From Pseudocitrobacter vendiensis (lineage in GTDB: Bacteria; Pseudomonadota; Gammaproteobacteria; Enterobacterales; Enterobacteriaceae), in the NCBI RefSeq assembly GCF_943590815.1, contig NZ_CALSBS010000015.1, positions 1 through 64,000 of the forward strand: 64,000 nucleotides of DNA. The letters run 5' to 3'. The notes below the pieces were generated by a model. The model saw only the letters and a list, made by a program, of their open reading frames with translations, ran no database searches and was not told the origin of the DNA. Positions within the stretch are counted from its first letter, which is position 1, and every line of letters starts with the position of its first letter. The translations under genes were made by a program, and so were the position numbers. Positions 44,423-57,662 of the stretch are shown here, in pieces.

Positions 44423-45697
44423 ATGGCAAGCAGTAACTTGATTAAACAATTGCAAGAGCGGGGCCTCGTGGCCCAGGTGACGGACGAGGAAGCGTTAGCA
44501 GAGCGACTGGCGCAAGGCCCGATCGCGCTCTATTGCGGCTTCGATCCCACCGCTGACAGCTTGCATTTGGGGCATCTTGTTCCATTGTTATGCCTGAAAC
44601 GCTTCCAGCAAGCGGGCCACAAGCCTGTAGCACTGGTAGGTGGCGCAACCGGTCTGATTGGCGACCCGAGCTTCAAAGCTGCCGAGCGTAAACTGAACAC
44701 TGAAGATACGGTTCAGGAGTGGGTGGATAAAATCCGCAAACAGGTTGCGCCGTTCCTCGATTTCAATTGTGGCGACAACTCAGCCATTGCTGCGAATAAC
44801 TACGACTGGTTTGGTGGCATGAATGTGCTGACCTTCCTGCGTGATATCGGCAAGCACTTCTCCGTTAATCAGATGATCAACAAAGAAGCGGTTAAGCAGC
44901 GTCTGAACCGTGACGATCAGGGCATCTCCTTCACCGAGTTCTCCTATAACCTGTTGCAGGGCTATGACTTTGCCTGCCTGAACAAACTGCACGGCGTTGC
45001 GCTGCAGATTGGCGGATCTGACCAGTGGGGCAACATCACCTCCGGTATCGATTTGACCCGTCGTCTGCACCAGAATCAGGTATTCGGCCTGACGGTTCCG
45101 CTGATCACCAAAGCAGACGGTACCAAGTTCGGTAAAACCGAAGGCGGCGCGGTATGGCTCGATCCGAAGAAAACCAGCCCGTATAAGTTCTACCAGTTCT
45201 GGATTAACACCGCTGATGCTGACGTTTATCGCTTCCTGAAATTCTTCACGTTCATGGACATTGAAGAGATCAATGCGCTGGAAGAAGAAGACAAAAACAG
45301 CGGTAAAGCCCCGCGTGCCCAGTACGTTCTGGCCGAACAGGTTACTCGTCTGGTCCATGGCGAAGAAGGTCTGGTGGCAGCAAAACGTATTACTGAAAGT
45401 CTGTTTAACGGCACCCTGAGCGCGCTGAGCGAAGCAGACTTCGAACAGCTGGCACAGGATGGCGTACCGATGGTTGAGATGGAGAAAGGCGCTGATTTGA
45501 TGCAGGCGCTGGTGGACTCTGAGCTTCAACCGTCTCGTGGCCAGGCGCGTAAAACTATCGCTTCGAACGCGGTCACCATCAATGGTGAGAAACAGGCCGA
45601 TCCGGAATATACTTTTAGCGAAAGCGATCGTCTGTATGGCCGCTACACGCTGCTGCGTCGTGGTAAGAAAAACTACTGCCTGGTGTGCTGGAAGTAA
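44423..45697 (+). CDS. tyrS: Tyrosyl-tRNA synthetase
   Basis: 424 residues from ATG 44423 (E. coli length; [18 protein letters not shown]). Class I motifs are HLGH ([11 protein letters not shown]) and KFGKT in place of KMSKS; the C-terminal S4 domain ends [13 protein letters not shown]. The longer frame from 44381 lacks family sequence. The gene is followed directly by a terminator, with no pdxY after it. Confidence 0.97.
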   Translation: MASSNLIKQLQERGLVAQVTDEEALAERLAQGPIALYCGFDPTADSLHLGHLVPLLCLKRFQQAGHKPVALVGGATGLIGDPSFKAAERKLNTEDTVQEWVDKIRKQVAPFLDFNCGDNSAIAANNYDWFGGMNVLTFLRDIGKHFSVNQMINKEAVKQRLNRDDQGISFTEFSYNLLQGYDFACLNKLHGVALQIGGSDQWGNITSGIDLTRRLHQNQVFGLTVPLITKADGTKFGKTEGGAVWLDPKKTSPYKFYQFWINTADADVYRFLKFFTFMDIEEINALEEEDKNSGKAPRAQYVLAEQVTRLVHGEEGLVAAKRITESLFNGTLSALSEADFEQLAQDGVPMVEMEKGADLMQALVDSELQPSRGQARKTIASNAVTINGEKQADPEYTFSESDRLYGRYTLLRRGKKNYCLVCWK

Positions 45698-45712
45698 TTC
45701 AGCGCAACAGAA

Positions 45713-45749
45713 ATGAAAAAAGGGCGTGAGAAATCACGCCCTTTTTTAC
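45713..45749. terminator. Terminator between tyrS and gstA
   Basis: AAAAAAGGGCGTGA and TCACGCCCTTTTTT pair around GAAA. Strong in both directions. Confidence 0.92.
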
Positions 45750-45804
45750 ATCTGTTGCGGCATCTTGCCGGATGGCATTTGCGCTTATCCGGCATTGTTT
45801 AGTG

Positions 45805-46410
45805 TTATTTCAGACCTTCCGCCGCCATCGCTGCCGCAACGGCAGGACGCGCCGCGACCCGTGCCATATAGGCCGCAATATTTTTATAACCGCTCATCTC
45901 CAGTTTTACCGCAAATGCCCAGCGCAGGACGGTAAACAGATACGCATCGGCAATCGTAAAGCGCGAGCCGCTAATCCATTCACAATCGGCAAGCTCGCTA
46001 TCGATATAGGCCATTTTTTTGTCCAGCAGCGCGCGAGCAGTCGGTTTGTAATCTTCCGGCGTATCCGGGCGGAACAGGGGAGTAAAGCCCTTGTGCAGTT
46101 CGGTAGCGATGAAGTTAAGCCATTCCAGCGTTTTATAGCGGCTGATGCTGCTGACCGGTGCGAGAAGCTGACGGTCGGCGACGCTGTCGGCAATATACTG
46201 CATGATGGCAACGCCTTCGGTCAGAACGGTGTTGTCGTCCAGCTGGAGCGTGGGAACCTGTCCTTTCGGGTTGGTTTGCAGGAAATTTTCCCCGGTTTCA
46301 GTCACTTTCTTTTGCAGGTCTACGCCCACGAGTGTGAAATCCAGCCCACTTTCACGTAGCGAAATATGCGACGCGAGGGAACAGGCACCGGGTTTATAAA
46401 ACAGCTTCAT
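45805..46410 (-). CDS. gstA: Glutathione S-transferase GstA
   Basis: 201 residues, E. coli length. Beta-class: N-terminal thioredoxin fold with [15 protein letters not shown] (the conserved Cys10 is present) and [14 protein letters not shown]-terminal all-helical domain with [15 protein letters not shown]. It conjugates glutathione to electrophiles in cytosol or periplasm. Confidence 0.95.
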   Translation of the reverse strand: MKLFYKPGACSLASHISLRESGLDFTLVGVDLQKKVTETGENFLQTNPKGQVPTLQLDDNTVLTEGVAIMQYIADSVADRQLLAPVSSISRYKTLEWLNFIATELHKGFTPLFRPDTPEDYKPTARALLDKKMAYIDSELADCEWISGSRFTIADAYLFTVLRWAFAVKLEMSGYKNIAAYMARVAARPAVAAAMAAEGLK

Positions 46411-46502
46411 GGCGAACTCCTTCTGGCAGATGTCATCGGTTTTTTATCTTGTGCCACGCAGAGGTGACGAAGGGCATCTCGCTATGTTAGTGCCAGCGAT
46501 GA

Positions 46503-46535
46503 TAAAAAAAAAGCCGTTAACTCGCGTTAACGGCT
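46503..46535 (-). terminator. Terminator of dtpA
   Basis: AGCCGTTAAC/GTTAACGGCT stem with TCGC loop followed on the minus strand by nine T. Confidence 0.92.
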
Positions 46536-46560
46536 CAAATTCAAATGTTTCCCGATGACA

Positions 46561-48066
46561 TTACGCGGAAGCGGTTTTCTGCGCAGTTACGGTTTTGTCG
46601 TCGTCCTGAGTCATGCGATTCAGTTTCGACGCGGTCAGCAGCATCAGCACAGCGATAACACCGGTAGCAACGCCAATCTGCAGGAAGACTTTACCGTAGA
46701 CGTCCAGCGACATCAGCGGGTCTGTAACGTTTTCAGGTACTGCCATCAGGTTCGCCACACGACCAGCAATCAGTGCCGCACCGGCAGTGGTCAGGAACCA
46801 GCTACCCATGATGAAGCCCATCAGACGCTGCGGAACCAGTTGTGCAACCATTGCCAGACCAAGTCCGGAGATCATCAGTTCACCGATACTCTGCAGGCAG
46901 TAGCTCAGGATCAGCCAGTTTACGGAAACGATACCTGCGTCGGTGGCGAATTTCGCACCCAGCGGCAGCACCAGGAAGGCACCAGAGCAAAGCACCATAC
47001 CGATAGCAAACTTGTGCGGCATCGGCAGACGGTCGCCCATCTTGTTGTAGATAGCGGCCAGAATCGGGCTACCGATGATGATCCAGAACGGGTTCAGCGC
47101 CTGATACTGTTCCGGCTCAAACGCGATACCCAGAATGGAATGCTCAACGTTACGGATGGCGAAGAAGTTCAGCGAGGTCGGCATCTGGCTGTAGAGAACG
47201 AAGAACACAATCGCTTCCAGCATCAGGATGAACGCCACAATCATTTTACGGCGTGCAGCACCCTGCATTGCGAACGCTTCTTTACCAAAGATAATCACAA
47301 TACCCAGCGCAACCACACCCAGTACCATGCGTGCGATATCCTGGTTGTGCAGCAGCCAGGTCGCGATAGTGACCAGAACAACAACACCCACGATAGTCAG
47401 CAGCAGGTTACGGTAATTAATTGGCTCAAAGTCAGGTTTAGAACCGTACTGTTTCACCCAACGCTGGCAGAACGCGAAGTTCACAACGGTAATCAGCATA
47501 CCCACAACGCTCAGTGCGAACGCGACGCTCCAGCCAAATTTCGCAGCCAGCCACGGCGTTGCCAGCATAGAGAAGAAGGAACCGATGTTGACGGACATGT
47601 AGTACATGGTAAATGCACCGTCCAGACGTGGGTCATCTTTCTCATAACAGGTAGACAGCAGGGAAGACGGGTTCGCTTTGAACAGGCCGTTACCGACCGC
47701 AATGGTCGCCATACCCATGTACACAATAGCGGCGTCATGACCAGACCATGCAACGAGCGCATAACCAATCGCCAGCACAATTGCGCCCAGCATAATAACG
47801 CGTTTAGTCCCCAGAATTTTGTCGCCCAGCCAGCCGCCAATAGCGACTAAACCGTAGACCAGGGCACTGAAGGAGGAAAACAACGTAATCGAATCGGCTT
47901 CGGACATACCCAGTTGTTTAACCAGGTAGACAGCCATAATACCTTGCAAGCCGTAGTAACCAAAACGTTCCCAAAGTTCAATCGAGAAGATCAAATAGAA
48001 CGCTTTTGGTTGTTTAAAAGCGTTCAAACTTACGCTTTCAGTTGGTTTATTGTTTGCAGTAGACAC
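46561..48066 (-). CDS. dtpA: Dipeptide/tripeptide:proton symporter DtpA
   Basis: 501 residues, E. coli length (TppB/YdgR). POT-family motif ExxERFxYYG is present ([10 protein letters not shown], about residues 31-40), and the second PTR2 signature [13 protein letters not shown] lies near residue 150. Fourteen membrane helices. It takes up di- and tripeptides with protons. OmpR control is known in E. coli. Confidence 0.96.
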   Translation of the reverse strand: MSTANNKPTESVSLNAFKQPKAFYLIFSIELWERFGYYGLQGIMAVYLVKQLGMSEADSITLFSSFSALVYGLVAIGGWLGDKILGTKRVIMLGAIVLAIGYALVAWSGHDAAIVYMGMATIAVGNGLFKANPSSLLSTCYEKDDPRLDGAFTMYYMSVNIGSFFSMLATPWLAAKFGWSVAFALSVVGMLITVVNFAFCQRWVKQYGSKPDFEPINYRNLLLTIVGVVVLVTIATWLLHNQDIARMVLGVVALGIVIIFGKEAFAMQGAARRKMIVAFILMLEAIVFFVLYSQMPTSLNFFAIRNVEHSILGIAFEPEQYQALNPFWIIIGSPILAAIYNKMGDRLPMPHKFAIGMVLCSGAFLVLPLGAKFATDAGIVSVNWLILSYCLQSIGELMISGLGLAMVAQLVPQRLMGFIMGSWFLTTAGAALIAGRVANLMAVPENVTDPLMSLDVYGKVFLQIGVATGVIAVLMLLTASKLNRMTQDDDKTVTAQKTASA

Positions 48067-48659
48067 ATATACCTCTTTTTTTACATCCCATCTTAACGGG
48101 GCGTTACTGGGCGGAAATTCGTATCGACATCCGCCTTTATAGTTATTCTGGAGGGGAAACGGGGAGTAATGTTCACTATCCCGTGCTTTCGCACAAGGCT
48201 TTTGTCATACTCTGTTACAAATACGTAAGTTACTACAAATGACCAGATATATAAATGTTATTTAGATTTAAATTTTACGCATCGCCATTAGGTAGCGTTT
48301 TACTCTGCTGACCGGGGCGAAAAATGGCGTAGTGACCATATCTTCTGCTGATTCGCTTTTGAAGTAGTGATATAGCCTGGATTCTGAAAAATAACTGGTT
48401 GATCGTCTCGTGTCATCACGATGACACATTGAATTGATGGGCGTTATATGAGCAGAAGATAACATCGAGATAACATAATGTTACTATGCTGTTCAAAATC
48501 AAATGAATATAGAAAATTCAGGTGATAAAAAAAGAATTAACCAGAATAAGTGTTTAATGCATGGCATTCACACCACTAATTTCCCATATTCTAATGATTA
48601 ACAGCGTAACGGCAGAGAATAGTGGCGGCACAAGTAGGAGAAATGGCCGCCTTGAAAGG
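48067..48659. other. Gap between dtpA and nth
   Basis: 593 bases, AT-rich, holding the dtpA promoter region. A 65-codon minus-strand frame at 48268-48465 is the only open frame of note; I do not accept it as a gene because no good ribosome binding site or family likeness is visible. Confidence 0.5.
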
Positions 48660-49295
48660 CTAGATATCGACCTTCTCTTTGAATTCACAGAGATCTTCGA
48701 TGATGCAGGAACCACAACGCGGTTTGCGGGCAATGCAGGTGTAGCGGCCATGGAGAATCAACCAATGGTGACAATCGACCTTAAACTCTGCCGGTACAAC
48801 TTTCAGAAGCTTTTCTTCAACCTGCTCGACGTTCTTGCCGGGAGCAAACTGCGTGCGATTACAGACGCGGAAGATATGGGTATCAACCGCGATGGTCGGC
48901 CAGCCAAACGCGGTATTAAGCACCACGTTGGCCGTTTTGCGCCCCACGCCTGGCAGCGCTTCAAGCGCCGCGCGATCTTCCGGGACTTCACCATTATGCA
49001 ACTCTATCAGCATCCGGCAGGTTTTTATCACGTTCTCGGCTTTGCTGTTAAACAGGCCGATGGTCTTGATATAAGACTTCACGCCGTCCACGCCCAGCTC
49101 CAGCATCGCCTGTGGCGTATTAGCGACCGGATAGAGTTTTGCCGTGGCTTTATTGACGCTCACATCCGTCGCCTGTGCGGAAAGTAGCACCGCGATCAGC
49201 AGCTCGAAAGGGGAGCTAAAATTGAGTTCAGTGGTCGGATGCGGGTTGTTGTCCCGCAGGCGGCTTAAAATCTCCAGCCGTTTTGCTTTATTCAT
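48660..49295 (-). CDS. nth: Endonuclease III
   Basis: 211 residues, E. coli length. Helix-hairpin-helix LEALPGVGRKTANVVLNTAF with catalytic Lys, then the catalytic Asp in AVDTHIFRV, and a [4Fe-4S] cluster CIARKPRCGSCIIEDLC at the end. It removes oxidised pyrimidines and nicks abasic sites. Its ATG overlaps the rsxE stop; it is the last gene of the rsx operon. Confidence 0.97.
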   Translation of the reverse strand: MNKAKRLEILSRLRDNNPHPTTELNFSSPFELLIAVLLSAQATDVSVNKATAKLYPVANTPQAMLELGVDGVKSYIKTIGLFNSKAENVIKTCRMLIELHNGEVPEDRAALEALPGVGRKTANVVLNTAFGWPTIAVDTHIFRVCNRTQFAPGKNVEQVEEKLLKVVPAEFKVDCHHWLILHGRYTCIARKPRCGSCIIEDLCEFKEKVDI

Positions 49296-49990
49296 CAGGC
49301 CTTCTCAGCAGTTTCAACGCCGACGTCCGTGGCAGGCACGGCTTTCGCCTTGCGTTGTTTCGTCCGTTCATCAATCAGATATTTAATCGCCAGCAGCATG
49401 CCCAGGCCAATAAAAGCACCTGGCGGGAGCATCGCTAACAGGAAAGGGGTATCGGTATGAAACACTTCGATACGCAGTACTTTCGCCCAGTTGCCCAGCA
49501 GACCGTCCGCGCCGTCGAACAACGTACCATTACCTAACAACTCGCGGAGGGAGCCCAGCACAAACATGGTGCAGGTCGCGCCCATGCCGATAGCAAAACC
49601 ATCCAGAGCCGATAACGCCGGCCCTTTTTTGGCAGCAAAGGCTTCAGCACGCCCCACGACAATACAGTTGGTCACGATCAGCGGGATAAAAATCCCCAAC
49701 GACTGATAGAGGCCGAAGGCGTAAGCGTTGATCAGCATTTGCACGGCGCTCACGACCGAGGCGATAATCATCACGTAGATAGGAATACGAATCTCCGCAG
49801 GCGTCCAGCGACGCAGGCAGGAGATGGCAAAGTTGGTTAACGTCAGAACCAGGGTGGTGGCCAGACCGAGCCCCAACGCATTGGTGGCCGTTGACGTCAC
49901 TGCCAGAAGCGGACACATCCCCAGCAACTGAACCAGTGCGGAGTTGTTTTTCCACAGCCCCTGGACAATGACCTCTTTGACTTCGCTCAT
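49295..49990 (-). CDS. rsxE: Electron transport complex subunit RsxE
   Basis: 231 residues, six membrane helices, Rnf/Nqr E-type ([24 protein letters not shown]). It pairs with RsxA as the inverted-topology membrane pair carrying the intramembrane iron centre. It is the final subunit gene, 3 bp after rsxG. Confidence 0.96.
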   Translation of the reverse strand: MSEVKEVIVQGLWKNNSALVQLLGMCPLLAVTSTATNALGLGLATTLVLTLTNFAISCLRRWTPAEIRIPIYVMIIASVVSAVQMLINAYAFGLYQSLGIFIPLIVTNCIVVGRAEAFAAKKGPALSALDGFAIGMGATCTMFVLGSLRELLGNGTLFDGADGLLGNWAKVLRIEVFHTDTPFLLAMLPPGAFIGLGMLLAIKYLIDERTKQRKAKAVPATDVGVETAEKA

Positions 49991-49993
49991 GGT

Positions 49994-50620
49994 TTACTCT
50001 CCACAGGCCTGCAGGTTAGAAAGTTGATTCGGTAACGTTTGAGCGTAAAGCCCGGCACGTTTTACCGCATTTACAACAGCGCGAGGCGTAATGGTCGCGC
50101 CGGTAAACTGATCGAACTGGCCGCCATCTTTTTTCACCGCCCACGCTGCATCGCTCTCGCCCGCAATGGTTTTCCCGGCAAAATGAGTGATCCAGTCGGA
50201 AATTCGCAGCTCAATTTTATCGCCCAGTCCCGGTGTCTCGTGATGCTCAGTCACACGGCTGCCCAGCACGGTACCGCTGAAATCAGCACCGACCAAAAGC
50301 TGAATGGCGCCAGAGTAGCCATCCGGTGCGGTCGCTTCCATCACGGCGGCGACGGCCTGTTCGCCCTGACGCGCAATATAGACCTTATGCGTACCTTTCC
50401 CAAGAGCCGGTGCGGTTACCAGATAGCAGCTTTGCAGCAAATCGTTATTATAGCGGTCAGCCGGAATCACCTGTTCAAACAGTGCGTTCTGCTGTTTAGC
50501 TGCCTGATCGGCGATGGTGTTTTTGGTCAACTGGTCGATAGCCGCTGTCAGACCGGTTGAGCCTGCGGCAAACAGTGCCAGGGTTACCCCGTGCTTACGC
50601 ATCGTTTTTAACATCATCAA
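49994..50620 (-). CDS. rsxG: Electron transport complex subunit RsxG
   Basis: 208 residues, N-terminal membrane helix, periplasmic FMN-binding domain with the covalent-flavin motif [12 protein letters not shown] (flavin on Thr through phosphoester, by ApbE). It sits 3 bp after rsxD and before rsxE. Confidence 0.96.
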   Translation of the reverse strand: MMMLKTMRKHGVTLALFAAGSTGLTAAIDQLTKNTIADQAAKQQNALFEQVIPADRYNNDLLQSCYLVTAPALGKGTHKVYIARQGEQAVAAVMEATAPDGYSGAIQLLVGADFSGTVLGSRVTEHHETPGLGDKIELRISDWITHFAGKTIAGESDAAWAVKKDGGQFDQFTGATITPRAVVNAVKRAGLYAQTLPNQLSNLQACGE

Positions 50621-50623
50621 TCC

Positions 50624-51676
50624 TCAGCGATGGCCGTAAACGCGCGGGCGCGTATAGTAGTCAATCAACGGTACGGTAATGTTCGCCAGCAATACGGCAA
50701 AAGCAACGCCATCCGGGTAACCCCCGAAGCTGCGAATCAACCACACCAGCAGGCCCGCCAGCGCACCGAAAATCAGGCGTCCACGGTTGGTGGTTGAGGC
50801 GGTCACCGGATCGGTCAGAATAAAGAATGCACCCAGCATGGTCGCGCCGGACAATAAATGCATTTGCGGCGAGGCGACATTTTCCGGGTTAAACAGCCAG
50901 CCAAGTGTTGCACAGACTGCCAGACTCAACAGGAAGCTCACCGGAATGTGCCAGCGAATGGCGCCTTTCCACAGTAAAAACAGCCCGCCTGCCAGATATG
51001 CCAGGTTGACCCACTGCCAGCCAATGCCTGCCAGCGCACCGTGATATATCGACGATTGCATGATGCTCTCTACTGAATGACCTGCATGGAGCGACGTTTT
51101 AAAGGTATCCAGCGGTGTGGCCTGGCTGATGCCATCAATGCCCATTTTCAGCGCATTCATGTCCTGGCCCGCAGTGGTGTGGCCGGTAAAAATCACCTGT
51201 AATGCGTCGATAAAACCGGGTGTGTTGGCGGCAATTTCATGCGGCGGTAGCCAGGAGGTCATCTGCACCGGGAAGGAGATCAGCAGCACAACATAGCCAA
51301 TCATCGCCGGGTTAAACGGGTTCTGCCCTAAGCCACCATACAACTGTTTGGCGATGATCACCGCAAAGGCGGTGCCCAATACCACCATCCACCACGGGGC
51401 GAAAGGTGGGATACTGATGGCCAGCAGAATGCCGGTTAGCCAGGCCGAGTTATCCGCAAGTGTTGCAGCAATAGCCTGCTTACGCAGACGCAATATGAAC
51501 GATTCTGTCGCCCAGGCCGTCAGCGAGGCCAGAAGAAGCTGAATCAGGGTTCCCCAGCCGAAAAAACAGCTTTGCACCGCGATGCCGGGTAGGGCGGCCA
51601 AAATCACCAGCATCATGATACGCGATGTCTGGCGTTGGTTATGGGTATAAGGGGAACTCGCTATCTTGAAAACCAT
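50624..51676 (-). CDS. rsxD: Electron transport complex subunit RsxD
   Basis: 350 residues, about nine membrane helices. The flavin-attachment motif [17 protein letters not shown] lies near residue 275. With RsxG and RsxC it forms the flavin chain. Its ATG follows the rsxC stop directly. Confidence 0.96.
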   Translation of the reverse strand: MVFKIASSPYTHNQRQTSRIMMLVILAALPGIAVQSCFFGWGTLIQLLLASLTAWATESFILRLRKQAIAATLADNSAWLTGILLAISIPPFAPWWMVVLGTAFAVIIAKQLYGGLGQNPFNPAMIGYVVLLISFPVQMTSWLPPHEIAANTPGFIDALQVIFTGHTTAGQDMNALKMGIDGISQATPLDTFKTSLHAGHSVESIMQSSIYHGALAGIGWQWVNLAYLAGGLFLLWKGAIRWHIPVSFLLSLAVCATLGWLFNPENVASPQMHLLSGATMLGAFFILTDPVTASTTNRGRLIFGALAGLLVWLIRSFGGYPDGVAFAVLLANITVPLIDYYTRPRVYGHR

Positions 51677-53911
51677 TTATTCCTCGTTTACAGCTTGCGC
51701 GGCTTTTTTCGCCTGAACGCGGGCAATCGCTGCCGCAACGGCCGCTTTGCGTGGATCATCATTGGCAGCCGACTCATTTGCGGCCTGTTGTTCGGCTTTA
51801 CGCGCTTTGGCGCGCGCGATGGCGGCTTCAACGGCGGCCTTACGCGGATCAACGGCTTCCGCTGTTGCCGCAGGTTCACTGGCCGCTTGCTGCTCTGCTT
51901 TACGCGCTTTGGCACGTGCAATAGCGGCTTCAACCGCGGCTTTTCGCGGATCAACCGTTTCCGTGACCGCGACGGGCTCACTGGCCGCGTGCTGCTCCGC
52001 TTTACGCGCTTTAGCGCGTGCAATAGCGGCTTCAACGGCGGCTTTACGCGGATCAACCGTTTCCGTGACCGCGACAGGCTCACTGGCCGCGTGCTGCTCC
52101 GCTTTACGCGCTTTAGCGCGTGCGATGGCGGCTTCGACAGCAGCTTTGCGTGGATCAACCGTTTCCGTTACAGCAACAGGCTCGCTGGCCGGTTGCTGCT
52201 CCGCTTTACGGGCTTTGGCCCGCGCGATAGCGGCTTCAACGGCGGCCTTACGCGGATCAACGGCATCACCGCTTTCAGATGATTGTTTTTCTGCCTGTGC
52301 AGCACGGGCTTTCGCCTTGCGTGCTTCGCGGGCTGCAATTACGGCGCTGTTATCAGGCAGTGCGCCTGCTTTAATGATGACCGGCTGCGTGGCCTGTTGC
52401 TGCTTCTCTTTCACGCGTGCCAGTGCGGCATTGATCGCATCCTGATCTTTCGCTGCGGGCTGTACGGCTGCTTTTTTATGGCGCTCCGCACGCGCCAGTT
52501 TTTCACGCTCAAGACGGTTCTGACGTGCTTCAAAGCGGGCTTTCGCTTCTGCGGCACGCTGCTCTTCGAGACGAATTGCTGATATTTCTGCTTTTTCCTG
52601 ACGGAAGTACTGCACCAGGGGAATGCTGCTGGGGCAGACCCACGCGCAGGCGCCGCACTCGATGCAATCAGAGATATTATGCGCAGTCGCTTTATCGTGC
52701 TGCTGGCCCTTACTGAACCAGTAAAGCTGCTGCGGCAGAAGATCGGCCGGGCAGGCATCTGCACAGGCGCTGCAGCGAATGCAGCTTTTTTCTTCTTCAG
52801 GCACGCCCATTTCCGATGGCGATGGCGCCAGCAGACAGTTGGTGATTTTAACTACCGGGACGTCCAGCCAGGGCAGGGTAAAGCCCATTAACGGGCCGCC
52901 CATAATCACAAGCTGTTCGGCAGAAGGACAGAAACCCGCGTCTTCGAGCAGATGGCTGACCGGCGTGCCCAGACGCGCCCAAACGTTACCCGGCCGACTC
53001 ACGGATTCACCGGTTAAGGTCACCACGCGCTCGGTTAAGGGTTCACCGTCTATCACCGCGCGTTTCACTGCAAACGCGGTACCGACGTTTTGCATCAGTA
53101 CGCCAATATCGGATGAACGACCGCCGTGTGGAACCTGCTTGCCAGTGAGGATTTGCGTTAATTGCTTCGCGCCACCCGACGGATATTTGGTGGGAATGAC
53201 CCGCAGGCTGATATCATGCGCGCCCGCCAGCACCGCACGCAGCATTGATATGGCCTGCGGTTTGTTATCTTCAATACCAATCAGAATCTGCTGTGGTTGC
53301 AGAATATGACCCAGGATACGAATACCTTCGATAACCTGCGCCGCGCAATCCTGCATCAGCCGGTCATCCGCCGTGATATAAGGCTCACACTCCGCCGCAT
53401 TGATAATCAGCGTGGTGATTTTATCGCCGCCGCCGCGCAGTTTTGTGCCGGTCGGGAAACCCGCACCGCCAAGGCCTGCGACGCCAAACTGATGAATTCG
53501 CTCAATCAATTCTTCACGTGAACGGTTCTGGTAATCGTGCCAGCCGTCGCGCGAGATCCACTGATCTTCGCCATCGGCATCAATAATGACGCTCATCTCC
53601 GGCAAAGCGGAAGGGTGTGCCGTGGCATGCGGCTCAATGGCGACAACGGTTCCGGAGGTTGGCGCATGTACAGGCAGCATTCGCCCCCAGCCGCGCGTCA
53701 ACGGTTGACCGCGCAGCACGCGATCGCCGGGCTTCACGCACAACTCGCCTTCAGCACCAATATGTTGCTTCAGAGGAATGACGAAACGCTGCGCAAGGGG
53801 AACCTGGCGCAGCGGCGTGCCATTAGACTGAGTTTTCATTTCCGGTGGGTGAATCCCCCCATCGAAATCCCAGATTTTTTCTTTTCTGAACGCGGAAAAT
53901 AACTTAAGCAT
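51677..53911 (-). CDS. rsxC: Electron transport complex subunit RsxC with 34-residue tandem repeats
   Basis: 744 residues from ATG 53911, the family start ([20 protein letters not shown]); the frame is open to 54022 inside rsxB but that is not family sequence. NADH/FMN-binding part with [12 protein letters not shown] (about residue 135), then two [4Fe-4S] sites [12 protein letters not shown] and [12 protein letters not shown] (about 370-425), a coiled-coil linker, and a C-terminal tract of 34-residue repeats ([20 protein letters not shown]). Five copies at exact 102-bp spacing plus a degenerate sixth are seen. The repeat number is known to vary between strains in this protein. Confidence 0.96.
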   Translation of the reverse strand: MLKLFSAFRKEKIWDFDGGIHPPEMKTQSNGTPLRQVPLAQRFVIPLKQHIGAEGELCVKPGDRVLRGQPLTRGWGRMLPVHAPTSGTVVAIEPHATAHPSALPEMSVIIDADGEDQWISRDGWHDYQNRSREELIERIHQFGVAGLGGAGFPTGTKLRGGGDKITTLIINAAECEPYITADDRLMQDCAAQVIEGIRILGHILQPQQILIGIEDNKPQAISMLRAVLAGAHDISLRVIPTKYPSGGAKQLTQILTGKQVPHGGRSSDIGVLMQNVGTAFAVKRAVIDGEPLTERVVTLTGESVSRPGNVWARLGTPVSHLLEDAGFCPSAEQLVIMGGPLMGFTLPWLDVPVVKITNCLLAPSPSEMGVPEEEKSCIRCSACADACPADLLPQQLYWFSKGQQHDKATAHNISDCIECGACAWVCPSSIPLVQYFRQEKAEISAIRLEEQRAAEAKARFEARQNRLEREKLARAERHKKAAVQPAAKDQDAINAALARVKEKQQQATQPVIIKAGALPDNSAVIAAREARKAKARAAQAEKQSSESGDAVDPRKAAVEAAIARAKARKAEQQPASEPVAVTETVDPRKAAVEAAIARAKARKAEQHAASEPVAVTETVDPRKAAVEAAIARAKARKAEQHAASEPVAVTETVDPRKAAVEAAIARAKARKAEQQAASEPAATAEAVDPRKAAVEAAIARAKARKAEQQAANESAANDDPRKAAVAAAIARVQAKKAAQAVNEE
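51735..52265. repeat. Tandem 102-bp repeats in rsxC
   Basis: GGATC of the DPRK codons recurs at 51846, 51948, 52050, 52152 and 52254 (exact 102-bp steps) and at 51753 (93 bp). Copies are nearly identical in DNA as well as protein, so recombination or slippage can change their number in whole codons. Confidence 0.9.
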
Positions 53912-54479
53912 GGTGTTCCACAGGAATATTACGTACCGGGATACTTTGCAGATCCCACTTCCAGCTGTCGGTTGTGGTGGCGACCGGGCGCAGTTCAATA
54001 CACTGAGTCGGGCAGGGCGCAACGCAGAGGTTGCAGCCAGTGCAGAGGTCGCTCATCACCGTGTGCATCGCGCGGGTTGCGCCGACAATGGCGTCCACCG
54101 GGCATGCCTGAATGCACTTGGTACAACCGATACAGTTGTTTTCGTCGATCACGGCCAGCATCCGCGCCGGTTCCTGAACGGCGGTATCGCCGTCGACAGG
54201 TTGCGGATCGACGTTAAGTAATTCGGCAATTTTCAGCATTACCGCTTCGCCGCCGGGGGCGCAGCAGTTAATTTTTTCACCGTTGCTTACCGCTTCGGCA
54301 TAGGGGCGACAGCCCGGATAGCCGCACTGCCCGCACTGGCTTTGCGGTAAGAGTTCATCAATTTTTTCAACTACCGGGTCATCTTCCACCGCGAAACGGC
54401 GTGAGGCGTATCCCAGTATGACGCCGAAAATCAGCCCTAAAACGCTGATAGCGGCGACGGCAATCCAGAAGGTCATCAT
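53904..54479 (-). CDS. rsxB: Electron transport complex subunit RsxB
   Basis: 191 residues. N-terminal membrane anchor, then a [4Fe-4S] CGQCGYPGC site with PGGEAV (about 49-80), and two ferredoxin clusters [12 protein letters not shown] and [12 protein letters not shown] (about 110-150). It passes electrons between RsxC and the membrane subunits. Overlaps rsxA (TAATG) upstream and rsxC by 8 bp downstream. Confidence 0.97.
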   Translation of the reverse strand: MMTFWIAVAAISVLGLIFGVILGYASRRFAVEDDPVVEKIDELLPQSQCGQCGYPGCRPYAEAVSNGEKINCCAPGGEAVMLKIAELLNVDPQPVDGDTAVQEPARMLAVIDENNCIGCTKCIQACPVDAIVGATRAMHTVMSDLCTGCNLCVAPCPTQCIELRPVATTTDSWKWDLQSIPVRNIPVEHHA

Positions 54480-55060
54480 TACAACTTCACCAACCCGCTA
54501 AAGCCCATAAACGCCAAAGACATTAACCCTGCGGTAATCAGCGCAATGGCGTTACCGCGAAACGGCGCAGGCACGTTCGACACCACCAGGCGTTCGCGAA
54601 TAGAGGCAAACAATACCATCACCAGTGAGAAACCGACGGCGGCGGAGAAGCCATACAGCGCCGACTGCAAAAAGTTATGGCCGAGGTTAATGTTGAGCAG
54701 CGCCACGCCGAGCACCGCGCAGTTGGTGGTGATCAGCGGTAAAAAGATGCCCAGCAGACGATAGAGCGCCGGGCTGGTTTTGCGCACTACCATTTCGGTG
54801 AACTGCACCACAACGGCAATCACCAGAATAAAGGCCAGCGTGCGCAGATAAATCAGATTAAGCGGAATCAGGATCCAGGTATCAATCAACCATGCGCAAA
54901 TGGACGCCAGCGTCATCACGAAGGTGGTCGCGAGCCCCATGCCCATTGCTGTTTCCAGCTTTTTGGACACGCCCATAAACGGACACAGCCCGAGGAACTT
55001 CACCAGGACGAAGTTATTTACCAGTACGGTACCGATAAAAAGCAATAAATAGTCAGTCAT
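54479..55060 (-). CDS. rsxA: Electron transport complex subunit RsxA
   Basis: 193 residues from ATG 55060 ([20 protein letters not shown]), the E. coli start; an extra Met codon precedes it. Six membrane helices with [18 protein letters not shown] and [11 protein letters not shown], each holding a cysteine that binds the shared intramembrane cluster with RsxE. First gene of rsxABCDGE-nth. The complex reduces SoxR in E. coli. Confidence 0.97.
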   Translation of the reverse strand: MTDYLLLFIGTVLVNNFVLVKFLGLCPFMGVSKKLETAMGMGLATTFVMTLASICAWLIDTWILIPLNLIYLRTLAFILVIAVVVQFTEMVVRKTSPALYRLLGIFLPLITTNCAVLGVALLNINLGHNFLQSALYGFSAAVGFSLVMVLFASIRERLVVSNVPAPFRGNAIALITAGLMSLAFMGFSGLVKL

Positions 55061-55137
55061 CATTCGACCTGTAACAAAAAAAGCCGCCTATTATCGCGGA
55101 AAGCGCGTTCATCGACAACAGGGCAAGAGTGTGGTTA

Positions 55138-55578
55138 TTAAGGGTTCACAAACGTACGCTTTACGCGGGATGAGCGTTTTAGGTATGGCACAATCAGCGC
55201 TGCAGCGGCGAGTGGCAGTAAAAGCTGGCGCAGCGCGATGATGTCGGATACAGGTGCAAATGCAAAGGCCTTTAGCGCCAGCAATAATGAGACCAGTAAC
55301 CAGATAATATAGTGCTTAGGCACATTTTTACGGCGCTTAAAGAAAGCAATGGTCAGCCACAGCGTGTAATACCACATGGCAATAACGAACGCTAAAGAAA
55401 GAATCCAAAGGGCCAGATGCGTGCTGCTTTGTGCTTTTAACAGGCTCAGGATCTGCGGATTAAGCAGGGCGTTAACGAACATCAGCAATTGCAGACTGAT
55501 GCTGAGCAGCGCAACTAACAACCACGCCAGCGGGCCGAGCAACCATCCACCAATTCGTTCTGCAGAATTTGACGACAT
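55138..55578 (-). CDS. ydgK: DUF2569 membrane protein YdgK
   Basis: 146 residues, four membrane helices, DUF2569 family, slightly longer than K-12 YdgK (136). GGWLLGPLAWLLVALLSISL is the first helix. AGGAGAC precedes ATG 55578. The function is unknown. It lies before rsxA in the same direction, as in E. coli, with a 77-bp gap. Confidence 0.92.
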   Translation of the reverse strand: MSSNSAERIGGWLLGPLAWLLVALLSISLQLLMFVNALLNPQILSLLKAQSSTHLALWILSLAFVIAMWYYTLWLTIAFFKRRKNVPKHYIIWLLVSLLLALKAFAFAPVSDIIALRQLLLPLAAAALIVPYLKRSSRVKRTFVNP

Positions 55579-55654
55579 TTCGTCTCCTGATTATCAGCGT
55601 CAGTTATAAATATGGCGGTGGAGTATAAGCAACTGACGCTGATGATAACAATAG

Positions 55655-55870
55655 TTACTGCACGTAATGCCAAACGGATTTTGGTACGTGGCCGATATCG
55701 AACAAACGACCGCCAGAAACCAGTTCTGCCCGACGGTGATCCGCAGCACGATACATATTGATTAATTCATGGGTGTCGGAAAGTGAATAGTTAAGATGGT
55801 CATAAAGTTTTTCGAGATTGTCCAACGAGCTGACTTTACGGAATTTCAATAAATAATCCAGGACGGTCAT
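55655..55870 (-). CDS. cnu: Hha-family nucleoid modulator Cnu (YdgT)
   Basis: 71 residues, same length as E. coli Cnu. The protein is the Hha/YmoA fold alone ([20 protein letters not shown] and [20 protein letters not shown]). It joins H-NS or StpA to silence foreign DNA and binds oriC (cnb site) in E. coli. GGATACC... with weak GGTAT lies before ATG 55870. Confidence 0.95.
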   Translation of the reverse strand: MTVLDYLLKFRKVSSLDNLEKLYDHLNYSLSDTHELINMYRAADHRRAELVSGGRLFDIGHVPKSVWHYVQ

Positions 55871-56145
55871 TTGTAGGTATCCATTTATAATGTTAAATCA
55901 CGCAGGGCCTGAAGGGGCGCAAAAGCACAACACCGCAAGGGCGCATCGCTAAGTCTGAAAACCAGTTTATCGACACCTGTTTTCGTTAAGAGTTCAGCCC
56001 GCAACGGGCATACTCTCTTCAGGACGCCGTAATTATTTGGGTTATAAATGACAAATTCAAGAACAGAAAATGGCGTTATTGATATATCGCAGGAAATGAC
56101 GTTATCACGAAAAGTGTTTGGGCGCCCCAGGGCGCCCGGAGCGGA

Positions 56146-57642
<1,497 letters not shown>

Positions 57643-57662
57643 TCACTGTTCAGCGCGCAGAC

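Noticed and set aside
46555..47850. 431-codon plus-strand frame
   Set aside because: Opposite strand of dtpA, His/Gln/Asn/Arg-rich as expected for an antisense shadow, no ribosome binding site or family likeness.
48268..48465. 65-codon minus-strand frame between dtpA and nth
   Set aside because: The C-terminal part looks protein-like, but no ribosome binding site or family match supports it. Left as a possible small ORF only.
51747..52445. 232-codon plus-strand frame with repeats
   Set aside because: It is the antisense shadow of the rsxC 102-bp repeat tract; rsxC is clearly the gene.
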